In this document: one piece after another, positions 40,758 through 50,898 of the stretch | How positions within the stretch are numbered: position 1 is the stretch's first letter | Layout: the number at the start of each line of letters is the position of its first letter | NCBI RefSeq assembly: GCF_028369105.1 | Contig: NZ_JAQNDO010000001.1 | Location: 620,001 to 684,000, forward strand | DNA length: 64,000 nt | Reading direction: 5' to 3' | DNA from: Polyangium mundeleinium | Lineage (GTDB): Bacteria; Myxococcota_A; Polyangia; Polyangiales; Polyangiaceae | Notes under the pieces: generated by a model | What the model saw: only the letters and a program-made list of their open reading frames with translations | Told to the model about the DNA's origin: nothing | Databases searched by the model: none | Program-made: the position numbers and the translations under genes

Positions 40758-41729
40758 TCACTTGATGTTGAAATCGATGTTCATCGGCTTGCCACGCCGA
40801 TTGACGCTCACCTGGAGCTTGTCCGCGGTGCGGAGCCTCGCGTATGCCTCGAGCGCTTTTTGCGGGTCGCTCATCTCGAAGCCATTGATGGACTGGAGGC
40901 GGTCGCCATTCTCGAGGCCGAGTGTACCGAGCAGCGATTCCGGGCGCACGCCGAAGAGCCGGATCCCGACGACCTTGTCGCCCTCCTTTTCGGGTACGAT
41001 GCGCGCCGACCGCATGAGCTCCGCCTGGTTCTCCAGGATCTGATCGACGACCGAGCGCTCGATGTCGAATTGATTCTCGCTGACCTTGTGAATCTTGTCC
41101 GCGATATCCTTGGGGACGCCCTTTCCTTTGCCTTTCGGCTTCGGCGCGTCCGGCGTGGTCGAGGCGCTCGGTGCGGCGGCGATTTTCTTCGGCGGCTCGC
41201 CGTGCACCTGCATCTGGCACCGCGAGCTGCCGCTCATGAGCCACACGCGATCCCAGCCAATCCAGTAGATCTGGTGCCCCGAGACGTCGTCGCCGCGCCG
41301 ACGGAGCTGCGCTTTGCCGTCCGAGCCCGCAATGGCCGCGAACGACCAATCTGGGTCCTCTGATTGCGTGATCAAAAGGACCTTGCCGACGTCGCAGACG
41401 GGATCGTTATAGGGATCGCTGTTGTCGGGCGCCGGCGCATCGGGCGCGCTCGGGAGCTCGACAGGCTTGCCGTCGAGCGGGCCCGTGATCGAGTCGAACG
41501 GATTGCGGCCCAGGATCGGCGCAGCGTTGACGGTGCGCTCTTGTCCGGAGCTCGTGTGCGGCAAGCCACTCTTGGGCGGCGGCGGAGGCGGCGGCATCGA
41601 CGACGGATCGAGCAGCACGCTGCCGGCGACGAGCTCGCCCATTCCGGACGCCTGGAAATAGGCGGCGGAGGCGATCAAGAGGCAGATGACCGCGGGAAAG
41701 TAGCGCTTCAGGATCGCGTCGAGTCCCAT
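40758..41729 (-). CDS. gspC: Type II secretion protein GspC with PDZ domain
   Basis: A 323-aa bitopic protein. It has a short cytoplasmic start, a membrane helix (about 10-30), then a Pro-rich linker. The periplasmic homology region ([46 protein letters not shown]) contacts GspD. The C-terminal PDZ domain (about 225-320) has [31 protein letters not shown]. First gene of the T2SS transcript. A stem-loop (41778-41805) and a near-perfect dyad (41852-41870) lie in its upstream region. Confidence 0.94.
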   Translation of the reverse strand: MGLDAILKRYFPAVICLLIASAAYFQASGMGELVAGSVLLDPSSMPPPPPPPKSGLPHTSSGQERTVNAAPILGRNPFDSITGPLDGKPVELPSAPDAPAPDNSDPYNDPVCDVGKVLLITQSEDPDWSFAAIAGSDGKAQLRRRGDDVSGHQIYWIGWDRVWLMSGSSRCQMQVHGEPPKKIAAAPSASTTPDAPKPKGKGKGVPKDIADKIHKVSENQFDIERSVVDQILENQAELMRSARIVPEKEGDKVVGIRLFGVRPESLLGTLGLENGDRLQSINGFEMSDPQKALEAYARLRTADKLQVSVNRRGKPMNIDFNIK

Positions 41730-41777
41730 GAGCCCAGCTCCGTACTAGCGAGAGACGTGCCAGCCCCGATCCTAGCG

Positions 41778-41805
41778 CTTCCCGCCCCATTTTTCGCGCG
41801 GGAAG
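41778..41805 (-). promoter_or_regulatory. Stem-loop in the gspC leader
   Basis: A perfect 8-bp stem CTTCCCGC/GCGGGAAG with a 12-base loop, about 50 bases upstream of the gspC ATG. Could be leader structure for the T2SS transcript; no U-run follows on the minus strand. Confidence 0.4.
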
Positions 41806-41851
41806 GCCACGATCGACAAGGTGGCGAAGGGGGGAGGGTGGGGGCGGCGAG

Positions 41852-41870
41852 GATTGCCAAAGTGACAATC
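41852..41870. promoter_or_regulatory. Near-palindrome GATTGCCA-AAG-TGACAATC upstream of gspC
   Basis: Two 8-bp arms with one mismatch and a 3-bp centre, 123 bp upstream of gspC and 41 bp past the stop of the NtrC-type regulator gene. A good candidate operator for the T2SS promoter. A sigma-54 -24/-12 element (TGGCAC-N5-TTGCW) is not seen. Confidence 0.4.
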
Positions 41871-41910
41871 GGATTTTCAAGCGCCGGGGTAGCGCCGGTC
41901 TTCCCGGTGA

Positions 41911-43296
<1,386 letters not shown>

Positions 43297-43314
<18 letters not shown>

Positions 43315-43370
43315 GTCGACAACATGTCACGCCGTGAGGCACGGTGTCCACGTGGTCTGACGGTTCGTCA
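43297..43370. promoter_or_regulatory. Paired 13-bp dyads flanking the start of the NtrC-type regulator gene
   Basis: TGACAGCTCGTCA (43297-43309, inside codons 2-6) and TGACGGTTCGTCA (43358-43370) fit one consensus, TGACRGYTCGTCA, and are 61 bp apart. One lies within the gene and one upstream, as expected for negative autoregulation or an enhancer pair. Function is inference. Confidence 0.4.
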
Positions 43371-43448
43371 ACTTGGCAAGGGCGAGGTTGCTGAGATCAC
43401 GAAAATCGACGGGATGGGCCCGTGCCAGGATGTCCGATTGCCAGGGTG

Positions 43449-44009
43449 TCAGCGGATCAACTTCGAGAGCTTCTTGAAGGCGTCCGTCCCTGCGCGTCCG
43501 AGCCAGTCGAAGACGACGGTTTCCATCGTGGTGATCGTGGCGCCGGCGTTGCGGCAGAGATCGAGGCCGATGGCGCGGTGATCGTCGCGGCGCGAGGCGA
43601 CGCCGTCGGCGACGACGTGCACGCTGGTGCCACGCGTGGCGAGCTCGCGCACGGTCTGCATGACGCAGACGTGCGTCTCCATGCCGAGGACGATCGCGGT
43701 GCGCGGCGCGCCGATCGAGGCCCACGCGCGTTCGAAGCCACGCTCGTCACACGCGGAGAAGTCGATCTTCTCGACGACGGGCGCGTTCATGGCGCGGAGC
43801 TTGTCGCCGATCGGGGCGATCGTGCGGCCGAGGCCCGCGGGATACTGCTCGGTGCCAAGCACGCGCGCGCCGAGCAGATCGGCCGCTTCGAGGAGCACCG
43901 TGGCGGCGCGGACGAGGTCCTTCATGCGGTCCTCGGGCATCGCCGCGGCGAGTTTGTCCTGCACGTCGACGACGAGCACCACGCTCGCCTTGGGATCGAG
44001 CCGTCGCAT
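43449..44009 (-). CDS. Isochorismatase-like cysteine hydrolase
   Basis: A 186-aa hydrolase of the isochorismatase/nicotinamidase superfamily. The triad is visible: Asp15 (VDVQDKL), Lys81 (EKIDFSA) and Cys115 (ETHVCVMQT), with the cis-peptide region LGMETH. Length and absence of a metal-site His cluster suit the YcaC-like group rather than PncA. Substrate unknown. Last of a three-gene run with the ferredoxin and the 147-aa protein; 18 bp separate it from the latter. Confidence 0.9.
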   Translation of the reverse strand: MRRLDPKASVVLVVDVQDKLAAAMPEDRMKDLVRAATVLLEAADLLGARVLGTEQYPAGLGRTIAPIGDKLRAMNAPVVEKIDFSACDERGFERAWASIGAPRTAIVLGMETHVCVMQTVRELATRGTSVHVVADGVASRRDDHRAIGLDLCRNAGATITTMETVVFDWLGRAGTDAFKKLSKLIR

Positions 44010-44027
44010 CGTTTGTCCTCCAATGGG

Positions 44028-44471
44028 TCAGCGAGAGAGCCGGAAGCTCCTCAAGAATTTGACGAGGTCGCTGCGCGCGTCGAAGCGCAGGAGCGCGCGG
44101 GCGACGAGGGCGCCTTCTTCGGTTTTGATGGCGCCGGGGAGCACGGTCATCGATTCGAGCAGCTCCGTGATCGAGACGTCCTTCTGGCCTTCGAAGACGT
44201 AGGGTTTATCGTCGTCGCCCTGGAAGTGGAACGCGTAGGGGAGCGTGCCCGTGCGGAGGAGATCCATGCCGAGGGTGCCGCGGAGGTAGCGGTGATCCGC
44301 GAGGCCCGGGGCGTCGATCGCGCCCTCGATCTCGACCTCGGGGCGGCGAAGGAACCGGAGGAGCGGCGCGCTGCGGGCGCGGATCGTGAACGAGAGAGGT
44401 CGCTCGACATGCGGCTCGTCCACGCGGTGGTAGCTGCCCGCCATCGTCTCGCGAAACTCGAAGCCGCTCAC
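44028..44471 (-). CDS. Conserved protein related to a domain near GMC/cholesterol-oxidase-type proteins
   Basis: A 147-aa soluble protein. From memory, the pattern FEFRETMAGSYHR and GTLGMDLLRTGTLPYAFHFQGDDDKPYVFEGQK resembles an extra domain attached to some cholesterol-oxidase-like flavoproteins in actinobacteria and myxobacteria. I cannot confirm this without a search. GTG 44471 overlaps the ferredoxin stop (GTGA), so translation is coupled. Function unknown. A longer open frame upstream is antisense to the ferredoxin gene and is not used. Confidence 0.7.
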   Translation of the reverse strand: MSGFEFRETMAGSYHRVDEPHVERPLSFTIRARSAPLLRFLRRPEVEIEGAIDAPGLADHRYLRGTLGMDLLRTGTLPYAFHFQGDDDKPYVFEGQKDVSITELLESMTVLPGAIKTEEGALVARALLRFDARSDLVKFLRSFRLSR

Positions 44472-44857
44472 GGCTCGTGGCCTTCCGCGGGCTTGGATTT
44501 GGGAGCGGGGAGAGGAGGGCCGGACGTCTTTTCGTCGAAGTCGTTGGAGGGCAAAACGAGTCGCTCGACGCGGGTACCGTTCGCGAGCGATTCGACGAGC
44601 TCGGGGACGTCCTCCATCGTGACGCGGCCGTAGAAGTAGCCGTCGGGCTCGACGGCGATGACCGGGCCCGCCCAGCAGACGTCGAGGCAGCTCGACGTGC
44701 AGGCGCGCACCTCGGTCTTCGCGAGGCCTCGGTCCTTGAGTGCGTCCTTGAGGGCCGCGTGGATCTCGACGGCGCCGCGCTGCGCGCACGAGCCCTTGGG
44801 GGTGCCGTCGGGGCGGCGGTTCACGCAGACGAAGAGGTAACGCTTACGCTGAGACAC
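44468..44857 (-). CDS. Thioredoxin-like [2Fe-2S] ferredoxin
   Basis: A 129-aa protein with a thioredoxin-like [2Fe-2S] ferredoxin domain (about 5-100). The cluster ligands are Cys11, Cys24, Cys53 and Cys57, with a fifth Cys at 61, in FVCVNRRP, KGSCAQRG and RACTSSCLDVCWAGP. The family is used in nitrogenase and hydrogenase loci and as stand-alone electron carriers. The C-terminal tail is Pro/Lys-rich. First of a coupled pair with the 147-aa protein. It lies 36 bp after a large secreted lipoprotein gene on the same strand. Confidence 0.92.
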   Translation of the reverse strand: MSQRKRYLFVCVNRRPDGTPKGSCAQRGAVEIHAALKDALKDRGLAKTEVRACTSSCLDVCWAGPVIAVEPDGYFYGRVTMEDVPELVESLANGTRVERLVLPSNDFDEKTSGPPLPAPKSKPAEGHEP

Positions 44858-44893
44858 GACGCGAGCCTTACGCCGGGGCTTCCGGCGGTCAAG

Positions 44894-46057
44894 TCAGGGG
44901 GTCGTGACGAGGACGGAGAGGCCGTAGTAGCTCGGATCCGAGGCGCGGCCGCCCGCCGTGACGCGCACGAAGTACGTGCCAGCCGCGACGTTCTCCGCCT
45001 TGGCGAGCGAGCAGTAGCCGAGGGCGTCGTCGTTCATGACGAGCTCTTTGCCCGTGGCGTCGAAGATCGTGACGATCGTGTCGAGCGTGCTCATCGCGCA
45101 GCCGCCGAGGCCGGCGTCGTTGGTCTGCGCGGTGATCGTGGCGCCGTTCGTCGCGACCTGGACAGAGACGTAGTCGGCGTCCGCGACGGGCGAGAGGATC
45201 GCCTGCCAGCCGCTCGTGACGGGGTCCGCCTGGGCGATCGTGTCGTTCGGTTCGCTCTCGTGGATCTCGAGCATGCAGGTCGGGCTGCATCCATCCCCCG
45301 CGGTCGTGCCGCCGTCGTCGCACTGCTCGCCGGGCGTGCGCACGCCGTCGCCGCAGGTGTTGGTGAACGTGTCGATCACGAGACGGTAGGGGAAGGTCGC
45401 GTTCGGGACGGCGGGCGCGGCCGTGACACGTGCGTAGTACAGGCCTGCGTCGGCGAGGGAGAACGTGGCGCGCGAGCAGTAGCCTTCACCCGCGTCGTCG
45501 TCGCTCGCGAGCACGGTGGCGCCGTTCGAGCCGAGGATCTCGACGAAGGTGTCGAGCTCGGATTTCGCGCACGCGCCGTCGCCGGTGTCGCGGGTCTCGA
45601 CGACGAGGCTCGCGGCCGCGGGGAGGTTGAACGAGACGACGTCGACGTCGCCGGCCGGCGCGATTTGCGCGCCCCACGGCGAGCTCCACGCGTTCGCCTG
45701 GGCGGCCGTGGCGTTCGGCTCGGTCTCGCTCGTGACGAGCTTGCAGTTCGCGTCGCAGAGGTCGGCGCCGTCGGGGTTTCCGTCGTCGCACTCCTCGCCG
45801 ATCTCGGGGTTCAAGTTGCCGTCGCCGCAGACGGGCGCGGGAGGGCTGCCGCCGATGCCGCCGATGCCGCCCGTGCCACCTTGTCCGCCTTGTCCGCCGA
45901 TGCCGCCGGCGCCGCCTTGCCCACCCGCGCCTCCTTGTCCGCCGCTGCCGGAGGAGCTCGACGTGGTGGTGGTCGGGCGCGGCGGGAGCTTGTCTTCGCC
46001 GCACGCGACGAGCGTGAGACCGAAGAGCACGGCGAGGGGCCCGAGGCGCGAGGTCAT
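44894..46057 (-). CDS. Secreted lipoprotein with DUF4215-like Cys repeats and PPC domains
   Basis: A 387-aa predicted lipoprotein (lipobox LVAC, Cys19). A Gly/Gln-rich linker (GGQGGAGG, about 37-70) is followed by two modules. Each has a DUF4215/myxococcal Cys-rich motif (VCGDGNLNPEIGEECDDGN; CGDGVRTPGEQCDDGG) plus a beta-sandwich of the pre-peptidase C-terminal (PPC) type (ETEPNATAAQANAW; ESEPNDTIAQADPV). PPC domains usually bind carbohydrates or other proteins outside the cell. ATG 46057 overlaps the stop of the upstream VWA lipoprotein (ATGA), so the two are made together. Confidence 0.88.
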   Translation of the reverse strand: MTSRLGPLAVLFGLTLVACGEDKLPPRPTTTTSSSSGSGGQGGAGGQGGAGGIGGQGGQGGTGGIGGIGGSPPAPVCGDGNLNPEIGEECDDGNPDGADLCDANCKLVTSETEPNATAAQANAWSSPWGAQIAPAGDVDVVSFNLPAAASLVVETRDTGDGACAKSELDTFVEILGSNGATVLASDDDAGEGYCSRATFSLADAGLYYARVTAAPAVPNATFPYRLVIDTFTNTCGDGVRTPGEQCDDGGTTAGDGCSPTCMLEIHESEPNDTIAQADPVTSGWQAILSPVADADYVSVQVATNGATITAQTNDAGLGGCAMSTLDTIVTIFDATGKELVMNDDALGYCSLAKAENVAAGTYFVRVTAGGRASDPSYYGLSVLVTTP

Positions 46058-48942
46058 TCGCTGTCGACGCACGAGTAGGTGATCTCCCAGCCGTTGAGGG
46101 TCGGCGCGGCGCCCTTGTTGGTCGTCGGGTTGAACGTGGCGGAGAACTCGAGGAACGACTGCCGCGCGCCGGGCGTGCCGAGCGTCTTGTACATGTCGAT
46201 CGGGCACGGCGAGGGGCCAGCCATGGTGCAGAGCTGCGTGTCGACGGGCGAGGCCTTGGCCGTCGCGAGCGAGGTGAACGCGCCCGAGAGGCCGGCCGCC
46301 GTGTCCGCGGTGCGCGCGCTGAAGGCGAGGTTCGAGTCGCCGGGCGTGACGCTGTCGTAGGCGAAGTAGCCCCACTGCACCTTGGTCCCCGTGGGGCACT
46401 TGGCCTCGTAGACGTGCGTGAACGTCGCGGGGGTGTACGCGCCGGGGCAGCCGAGCTCGACGTCGATCGTCGCGCCGGCCGAGTTGAGCACCGTTTGGCA
46501 CGTGGTCGGGCAGAGGAAGATCTTCTTCGGATTCTGCGGGGTGTCGTAGTACCAGCCCGTGCCGCACGCGGCCTGGTTCAGGACCTTGGGGAAGGCCACG
46601 GCCGCGCCGGCTGCGGGCATGAACGTGACCGTCGCGGCCGTCGGATCGAAGAGGCCCGCGTTCGGGAGATCGAACTCGCACGCGACGACGTCGCCTTTGA
46701 TCTCGAGCAACGCGGAGAGCATCTGCTGCTGCGCGTCGCCCTGGTCGGTGACGAAGAACGCGGTGGAGGTGCCGCCCTTCTGCGCGATGAGGTTCATCAG
46801 CGAGACGTTCGCGTCCTGGATGCCGATCGCGTAGGTGAGCACGCCAGCGTTGGTGTACGCGTCCTCGGCGTAGGCCGCGATCGTGGTCGCGTCGCTGCCG
46901 CAGGAGTTCGGGTAGCCGTCGGTGACGAAGACGACGACAGTCTGCTGGTTCGGGTTCGCGAGCTGGTAGGCCTTGGCCCACTTCTCGGCGCCGGCGAGCG
47001 CGGGCAGGAGCGGCGTGTCGGCGGCGGGCGTGGTGTTGTTGATCTCGGTGATGAGCTTCTGCTCTTGCGTGTCGGTCGGCGCAGCCGCGGTCGTGAGCTT
47101 GCCGAGCGTGACGAGCGGGACCGCGCACGCGTCGATGCTGCAGTTCGTGTCGTCGCAGCCGGTGACGGGCTTGTAGTGCTCCCAGAAGCGGAGCGCGACG
47201 CCGATGCCGGCCGAGGCCGGGTCCTGGAAGAACGCCTTCAGCGCGCCCGTGGTCTTGCCCCAGCGGTCGTTCGTGGTCATCGAGCCCGAGCGGTCGAACT
47301 GGACGAACATGTTCACGGGGCGGATGGTCCGGCTCGTGACGGAGGAGCAATCGGGCGCCTCGCAGGCGTTGCCGCCGCTCGAGAGCGACCAGTTGTTCTC
47401 GCAGAAGCACTCGGTGACGTAGGGGTTTGCCGCCGTCTTCTTCGGCGGGTTGATCATGATCTCGCGGTTGCCGTTCCCGATGCCGCAGGCGTTCGCGTCG
47501 ACGTTGATGCACTTGCCAGGCGGGATGGGCTCCTGCGTGAGGCACTCCATCATGGTGGGGAGTGTCTGGTCGGGCGCGCACTTCGGGTACTGCTGCGAGT
47601 TCGCCGGGAAGTGCACGAGACGGATGCCCGTGGGGGCCGCGGTTTTTCCGTGGTTGCAGACGGGCACGACGCCGTTGCACGGGACGCCGACGGCGAGGTC
47701 GACCCCGGCGCAGTTCGGGTCGGTCTCGCCGGGCAGCCACGGCGTGCACACGCCCTTCGCGGGGCAGGTCTCGTTGCAGAGCGTCTTGACCTTGTCGACG
47801 CAGAGGTTGTCCCACTTCGTCGTGCAGCAGGAGGGGCTCGCCTGGCAGATCGTCGCGACGCACGGGTCACAAGCGGCGCTCAGCGCGGCGCCCGAGTAGC
47901 ACTTGTTATGCGAGCAGGGCGGGTCGGTTTTGCACTCGGCGCCGCAGAGGCTGTAGACCTTGTCGACGCAGCTCGGCGTCCAGTTCCCTTGCACGCCGGC
48001 GCAGCTCTTCGGGCAAGCGACGGCGAAGGCGTCCACGCAAGCCTGCGTCCACGTGCCCGTGCAGCAGGTCGGGTTCGCCGTGCAGACCGTGTTCACGCAG
48101 GTGCTGCACGTCTTCTTCAAGCCGACGCCCGTGACGCACGGGTCGTGCGCGCAGGTGCCGGCGTACGGGATGAGGCAGCAGGTCGGATCCGCGGTGCAGA
48201 TCGACTTCACGCACGGATCACAGTCGGGGTAGAGCCCTTCGCCGACGGAGCACTTGTGGTGCGAGCACGTGTTCGAGCTCGGGCTCTCGCACTGCATGTT
48301 GAACTGGCAGTCGCTCGCCTGCGCGCACGGCTCCTTCAGGCCCTTGTTCACGAGGCCGTTCGGGAAATCGCTGAGGTCGCCGTTCTGCCAGTCGTAGACG
48401 CTGGCCCCCGCATCGGGCGTGACGCCGGCGTCGGGCTGCTCGTCGAAGACCTGGCACGAAGGATCGCAGGGGTTGTTGACGCAAGCGCTCGCGACGTGGT
48501 TCAGGATGATGATGTCGCCGTCGTCGGGGCGCGCCGAGGTCTCGTGGATCTTCGCCTTCGGCGGCGCGATGCGGGAGGAGATGGTGCCCTCGGCGCAAGG
48601 GGCCCACGTGCCTTCGACGCACGCTTGCGTGCCGTCGAGGCAGGTGAGGATCCCGTTTTGCTCGCCGATCGTGAGGTGACAGTCGCGCACCTGGCCATCC
48701 ACGCAGGGGCCCATGCTCGGGCCGGCGCCGCTGCCGCCGCTGCCACCGCTGCCGCCGCTGCCCCCTTCTCCAGGCCGCGCCCCGAGCGGCGGTTCGGCCG
48801 AGCACGCAGCGAAGACCACGGCAAAAGGCGCGAGCACGAGCATCGCGAGGGCCAAGGTCGCTCGGAAAGCCGCGCGTGATCCCGCGCGGGCCGAGCCGTT
48901 CTTTTCGAGCATCCCTGTCGATCTGCCCGACGCACGCGCCAT
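46054..48942 (-). CDS. Large cysteine-rich lipoprotein with VWA domain
   Basis: A 962-aa predicted lipoprotein with a long signal region, lipobox FAAC (Cys47) and a Gly/Ser linker. The first half has three Cys-rich units built on C-DPC-V..IC-...-P.CC (for example CDPCVKSICTADPTCC), giving many possible disulfides. A VWA domain near 540-760 has MIDAS DRSGS and VTDG, followed by beta-rich regions. ATG 48942 is preceded by GGAGG; further upstream codons are Arg-rich. A 9-bp stem-loop lies just upstream of the ribosome site. It is coupled by ATGA to the DUF4215-like lipoprotein. Surface adhesion or extracellular binding is likely but unproven. Confidence 0.87.
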   Translation of the reverse strand: MARASGRSTGMLEKNGSARAGSRAAFRATLALAMLVLAPFAVVFAACSAEPPLGARPGEGGSGGSGGSGGSGAGPSMGPCVDGQVRDCHLTIGEQNGILTCLDGTQACVEGTWAPCAEGTISSRIAPPKAKIHETSARPDDGDIIILNHVASACVNNPCDPSCQVFDEQPDAGVTPDAGASVYDWQNGDLSDFPNGLVNKGLKEPCAQASDCQFNMQCESPSSNTCSHHKCSVGEGLYPDCDPCVKSICTADPTCCLIPYAGTCAHDPCVTGVGLKKTCSTCVNTVCTANPTCCTGTWTQACVDAFAVACPKSCAGVQGNWTPSCVDKVYSLCGAECKTDPPCSHNKCYSGAALSAACDPCVATICQASPSCCTTKWDNLCVDKVKTLCNETCPAKGVCTPWLPGETDPNCAGVDLAVGVPCNGVVPVCNHGKTAAPTGIRLVHFPANSQQYPKCAPDQTLPTMMECLTQEPIPPGKCINVDANACGIGNGNREIMINPPKKTAANPYVTECFCENNWSLSSGGNACEAPDCSSVTSRTIRPVNMFVQFDRSGSMTTNDRWGKTTGALKAFFQDPASAGIGVALRFWEHYKPVTGCDDTNCSIDACAVPLVTLGKLTTAAAPTDTQEQKLITEINNTTPAADTPLLPALAGAEKWAKAYQLANPNQQTVVVFVTDGYPNSCGSDATTIAAYAEDAYTNAGVLTYAIGIQDANVSLMNLIAQKGGTSTAFFVTDQGDAQQQMLSALLEIKGDVVACEFDLPNAGLFDPTAATVTFMPAAGAAVAFPKVLNQAACGTGWYYDTPQNPKKIFLCPTTCQTVLNSAGATIDVELGCPGAYTPATFTHVYEAKCPTGTKVQWGYFAYDSVTPGDSNLAFSARTADTAAGLSGAFTSLATAKASPVDTQLCTMAGPSPCPIDMYKTLGTPGARQSFLEFSATFNPTTNKGAAPTLNGWEITYSCVDSE

Positions 48943-49323
48943 GGGTCGAAACCTCCGGTGGATCCTTCGTAACCGAGGAAGACTGAAGGATCCGGAGCAA
49001 AAGAAGCAAGCAACGTGCCCTGAACGGGTCACGCGGGTCCACGCGACCGGCCCGACACCGAGCCGGATTGCCCGTGGGTGGCTTGGTCATCGAGGACCCT
49101 GGTAACGGCGTCTACCGGGGAAAAAGTTGCGCAGGCCGCAACCGTTTCACATCGATGCGAGGCGCGTGATCCGGGCGCGGGGAGGGGAGGGCGTCAAAAA
49201 ACAGGCTTGTCGAGGCCCGGGGCCACGCGCATGCTCGCCGCGGGCGAAGGCCCTTCCCGGACCGACGATGAGGCCGCTTCCCGATGGCCCAGGCTCGTAG
49301 GATCGGGGAAAGCTCCGAGGACC
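48943..49323. other. Divergent intergenic region with hairpin near the VWA lipoprotein start
   Basis: This 381-bp gap lies between the outward-facing VWA lipoprotein and histidine kinase genes. It has a perfect 9-bp inverted repeat, GGATCCTTC (48960-48968) and GAAGGATCC (48985-48993), just upstream of the lipoprotein's ribosome site. The rest is GC-rich with no gene I trust. An ATG at 49231 is an alternative kinase start. Confidence 0.55.
48960..48993 (-). promoter_or_regulatory. Stem-loop upstream of the VWA lipoprotein ribosome site
   Basis: GGATCCTTC-N16-GAAGGATCC, a perfect 9-bp stem ending 18 bases before the ATG and directly before CCGGAGG. Could be an operator or a 5' leader structure that affects ribosome access. 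Confidence 0.45.
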
Positions 49324-50898
49324 GTGCACGCCCACTCCATCGCCGGATTCTTGAGCGCTTGGGTGGTCGCGTACGTCGCGATCGCCACGTTCTGCTTCGT
49401 CGCGCGGCGGAGGGAGCGCCTGCGCGGGCGCGAGGCCGACTTCGTGCTGTTCGGGTTCTTCTGCCTCGCGCTGTCGGTGCACACGGCTGGCGCGGCGGCG
49501 CTGCACCTGATGCGCGACGTGCCAGCCGTGCGGATGGCGCTGCTCGCTTCGGACGTGGGCCGCGTGCTCGGGGCGGCGCTGCTCGTGCACGTGGTCGCGC
49601 AGCTCTCGCAGATGCGGCTCGCCCCGCGGGTGCTCGTCGCGATCTACGGCGCGGCGGCGCTCTTCGGGGTCGCGAGCATCGTCGAGCACGTGAGGCACTT
49701 CGACACCGTGGCCGAAGCGCCGGTGTCGCTGCTCGGGCTTTCGGTCGTGGAAGTCGCGACGCCGGCGCACCCGCTCGCGACGCTGGTGTCGGTCGGCTCG
49801 TTCGCGGCCGCGATCTTCGGGATGACGGTGTTCGTGCGGAGCGCGCTGCGCGGCCGTGCGGATCTGCTTCCGTCGTTGTGGGGCTCGATCGCGTTCGTCG
49901 TGAGCACGGGCTACGACGGGTTCTACGGGGTGCTCGGGCAAGGCAAGCCGCTCACGAGCCCGTACGGGTACGCGGCGTTCGTGATGGGCGTCGTGATGTC
50001 GCTCCTGTCGCGTTACGTGGCGCTGCGGCAACGGCTGGAGGAGCGCGCGTCGGAGCTGAAGCAAAGGTCGGCGGAGATCGCGCGGGCGTACGAGGAGCTG
50101 CGTGCGGCGCAGGCGGAGCTCGTGCGCAAGGAGCAGCTCGCGGCCGTGGGCGAGCTGTCGGCGGTGATCGCGCATGAGGTGCGGAACCCCTTGGCGATCA
50201 TCACGACCGCCGTGGCGACGTTGCGGCGCGAAGGGCTCGGCGAGGACGATCGGCAGACGCTGCTCGGGATCCTCGACGAGGAGGCGTCGCGGCTGAACCG
50301 GCTCGTGGGGGATCTCCTGCGGTACGCGCGGCCCGTGCGGTGCGAGCGTCAGCTCGTGGCGCCGCGCGAGATCGTGGAGCGCGCGCTCGCGCTCTCGCAG
50401 AACCAGACGATCGTGAAGGTGACGCTCGTGGAGCCGGAGCCCCTCGAGAAGATCCACGCGGATCCGATGCTGCTCCGGCAGGTGTTCGAGAACATCGTGA
50501 CGAACGCGATGCAGGCGATGCCGACCGGCGGATCGTTGACGGTGACGCTCGTGCCGCACGCGGAGAGCGGCGCGTCCGGGGTCGAGGTGCGTGTCGCGGA
50601 CACGGGCGAGGGGATGGACACGTCGGTGCGGGATCGCGCGCTTGATCCGTTCTTCACGACGCGCGCGGCGGGGACGGGGCTCGGCCTCGCGATCGTGGCG
50701 CGCATCGTGGACGCGCACGGCGGGCGGCTGTCGATCGAGAGCGACGTGGGTGCAGGGACGGAGGTGCGGATCTTCTTGCCGCAGCACGGAGAGCCTGCGC
50801 CGGGGCGGAGGTCGGTGCCGCCGGAGATCAATCGGACGAGCTCGCTGCCGCCGATGCCGGTGGAGGTGCGGCGCGCGTTCGCCGGGAGGAAAGCGTGA
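49324..50898 (+). CDS. Membrane sensor histidine kinase coupled to bioA
   Basis: A 524-aa kinase. The N-terminal 230 residues contain about seven hydrophobic helices of a 7TM-like sensor. A coiled linker leads to HisKA with VIAHEVRNPL (His284), then HATPase with N box NIVTNAMQAM, G1 DTGEGM and G2 GTGLGLAI. The output domain ends with a Pro/Ser tail. GTG 49324 has GAGGA upstream; ATG 49231 is possible. The stop overlaps the bioA start (GTGA). No regulator is adjacent. The pairing with a biotin gene is unusual. Confidence 0.9.
   Translation: MHAHSIAGFLSAWVVAYVAIATFCFVARRRERLRGREADFVLFGFFCLALSVHTAGAAALHLMRDVPAVRMALLASDVGRVLGAALLVHVVAQLSQMRLAPRVLVAIYGAAALFGVASIVEHVRHFDTVAEAPVSLLGLSVVEVATPAHPLATLVSVGSFAAAIFGMTVFVRSALRGRADLLPSLWGSIAFVVSTGYDGFYGVLGQGKPLTSPYGYAAFVMGVVMSLLSRYVALRQRLEERASELKQRSAEIARAYEELRAAQAELVRKEQLAAVGELSAVIAHEVRNPLAIITTAVATLRREGLGEDDRQTLLGILDEEASRLNRLVGDLLRYARPVRCERQLVAPREIVERALALSQNQTIVKVTLVEPEPLEKIHADPMLLRQVFENIVTNAMQAMPTGGSLTVTLVPHAESGASGVEVRVADTGEGMDTSVRDRALDPFFTTRAAGTGLGLAIVARIVDAHGGRLSIESDVGAGTEVRIFLPQHGEPAPGRRSVPPEINRTSSLPPMPVEVRRAFAGRKA

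Noticed and set aside
37900-41043. 1047-codon open frame on the plus strand
   Set aside because: Antisense to gspD, the small gene and gspC. Ala/Arg/Asp/Glu-rich with no domains.
41730-41910. Sigma-54 promoter for the T2SS locus
   Set aside because: No TGGCAC-N5-TTGC element with correct spacing on the minus strand.
43370-43400. Sigma-54-like TTGGCAAG...TTGCT on the plus strand
   Set aside because: Spacing between the two elements is too long, and it points away from a sensible gene start.
46414-48879. 821-codon open frame on the plus strand
   Set aside because: Antisense to the VWA lipoprotein, which has a lipobox, Cys repeats and a MIDAS motif.
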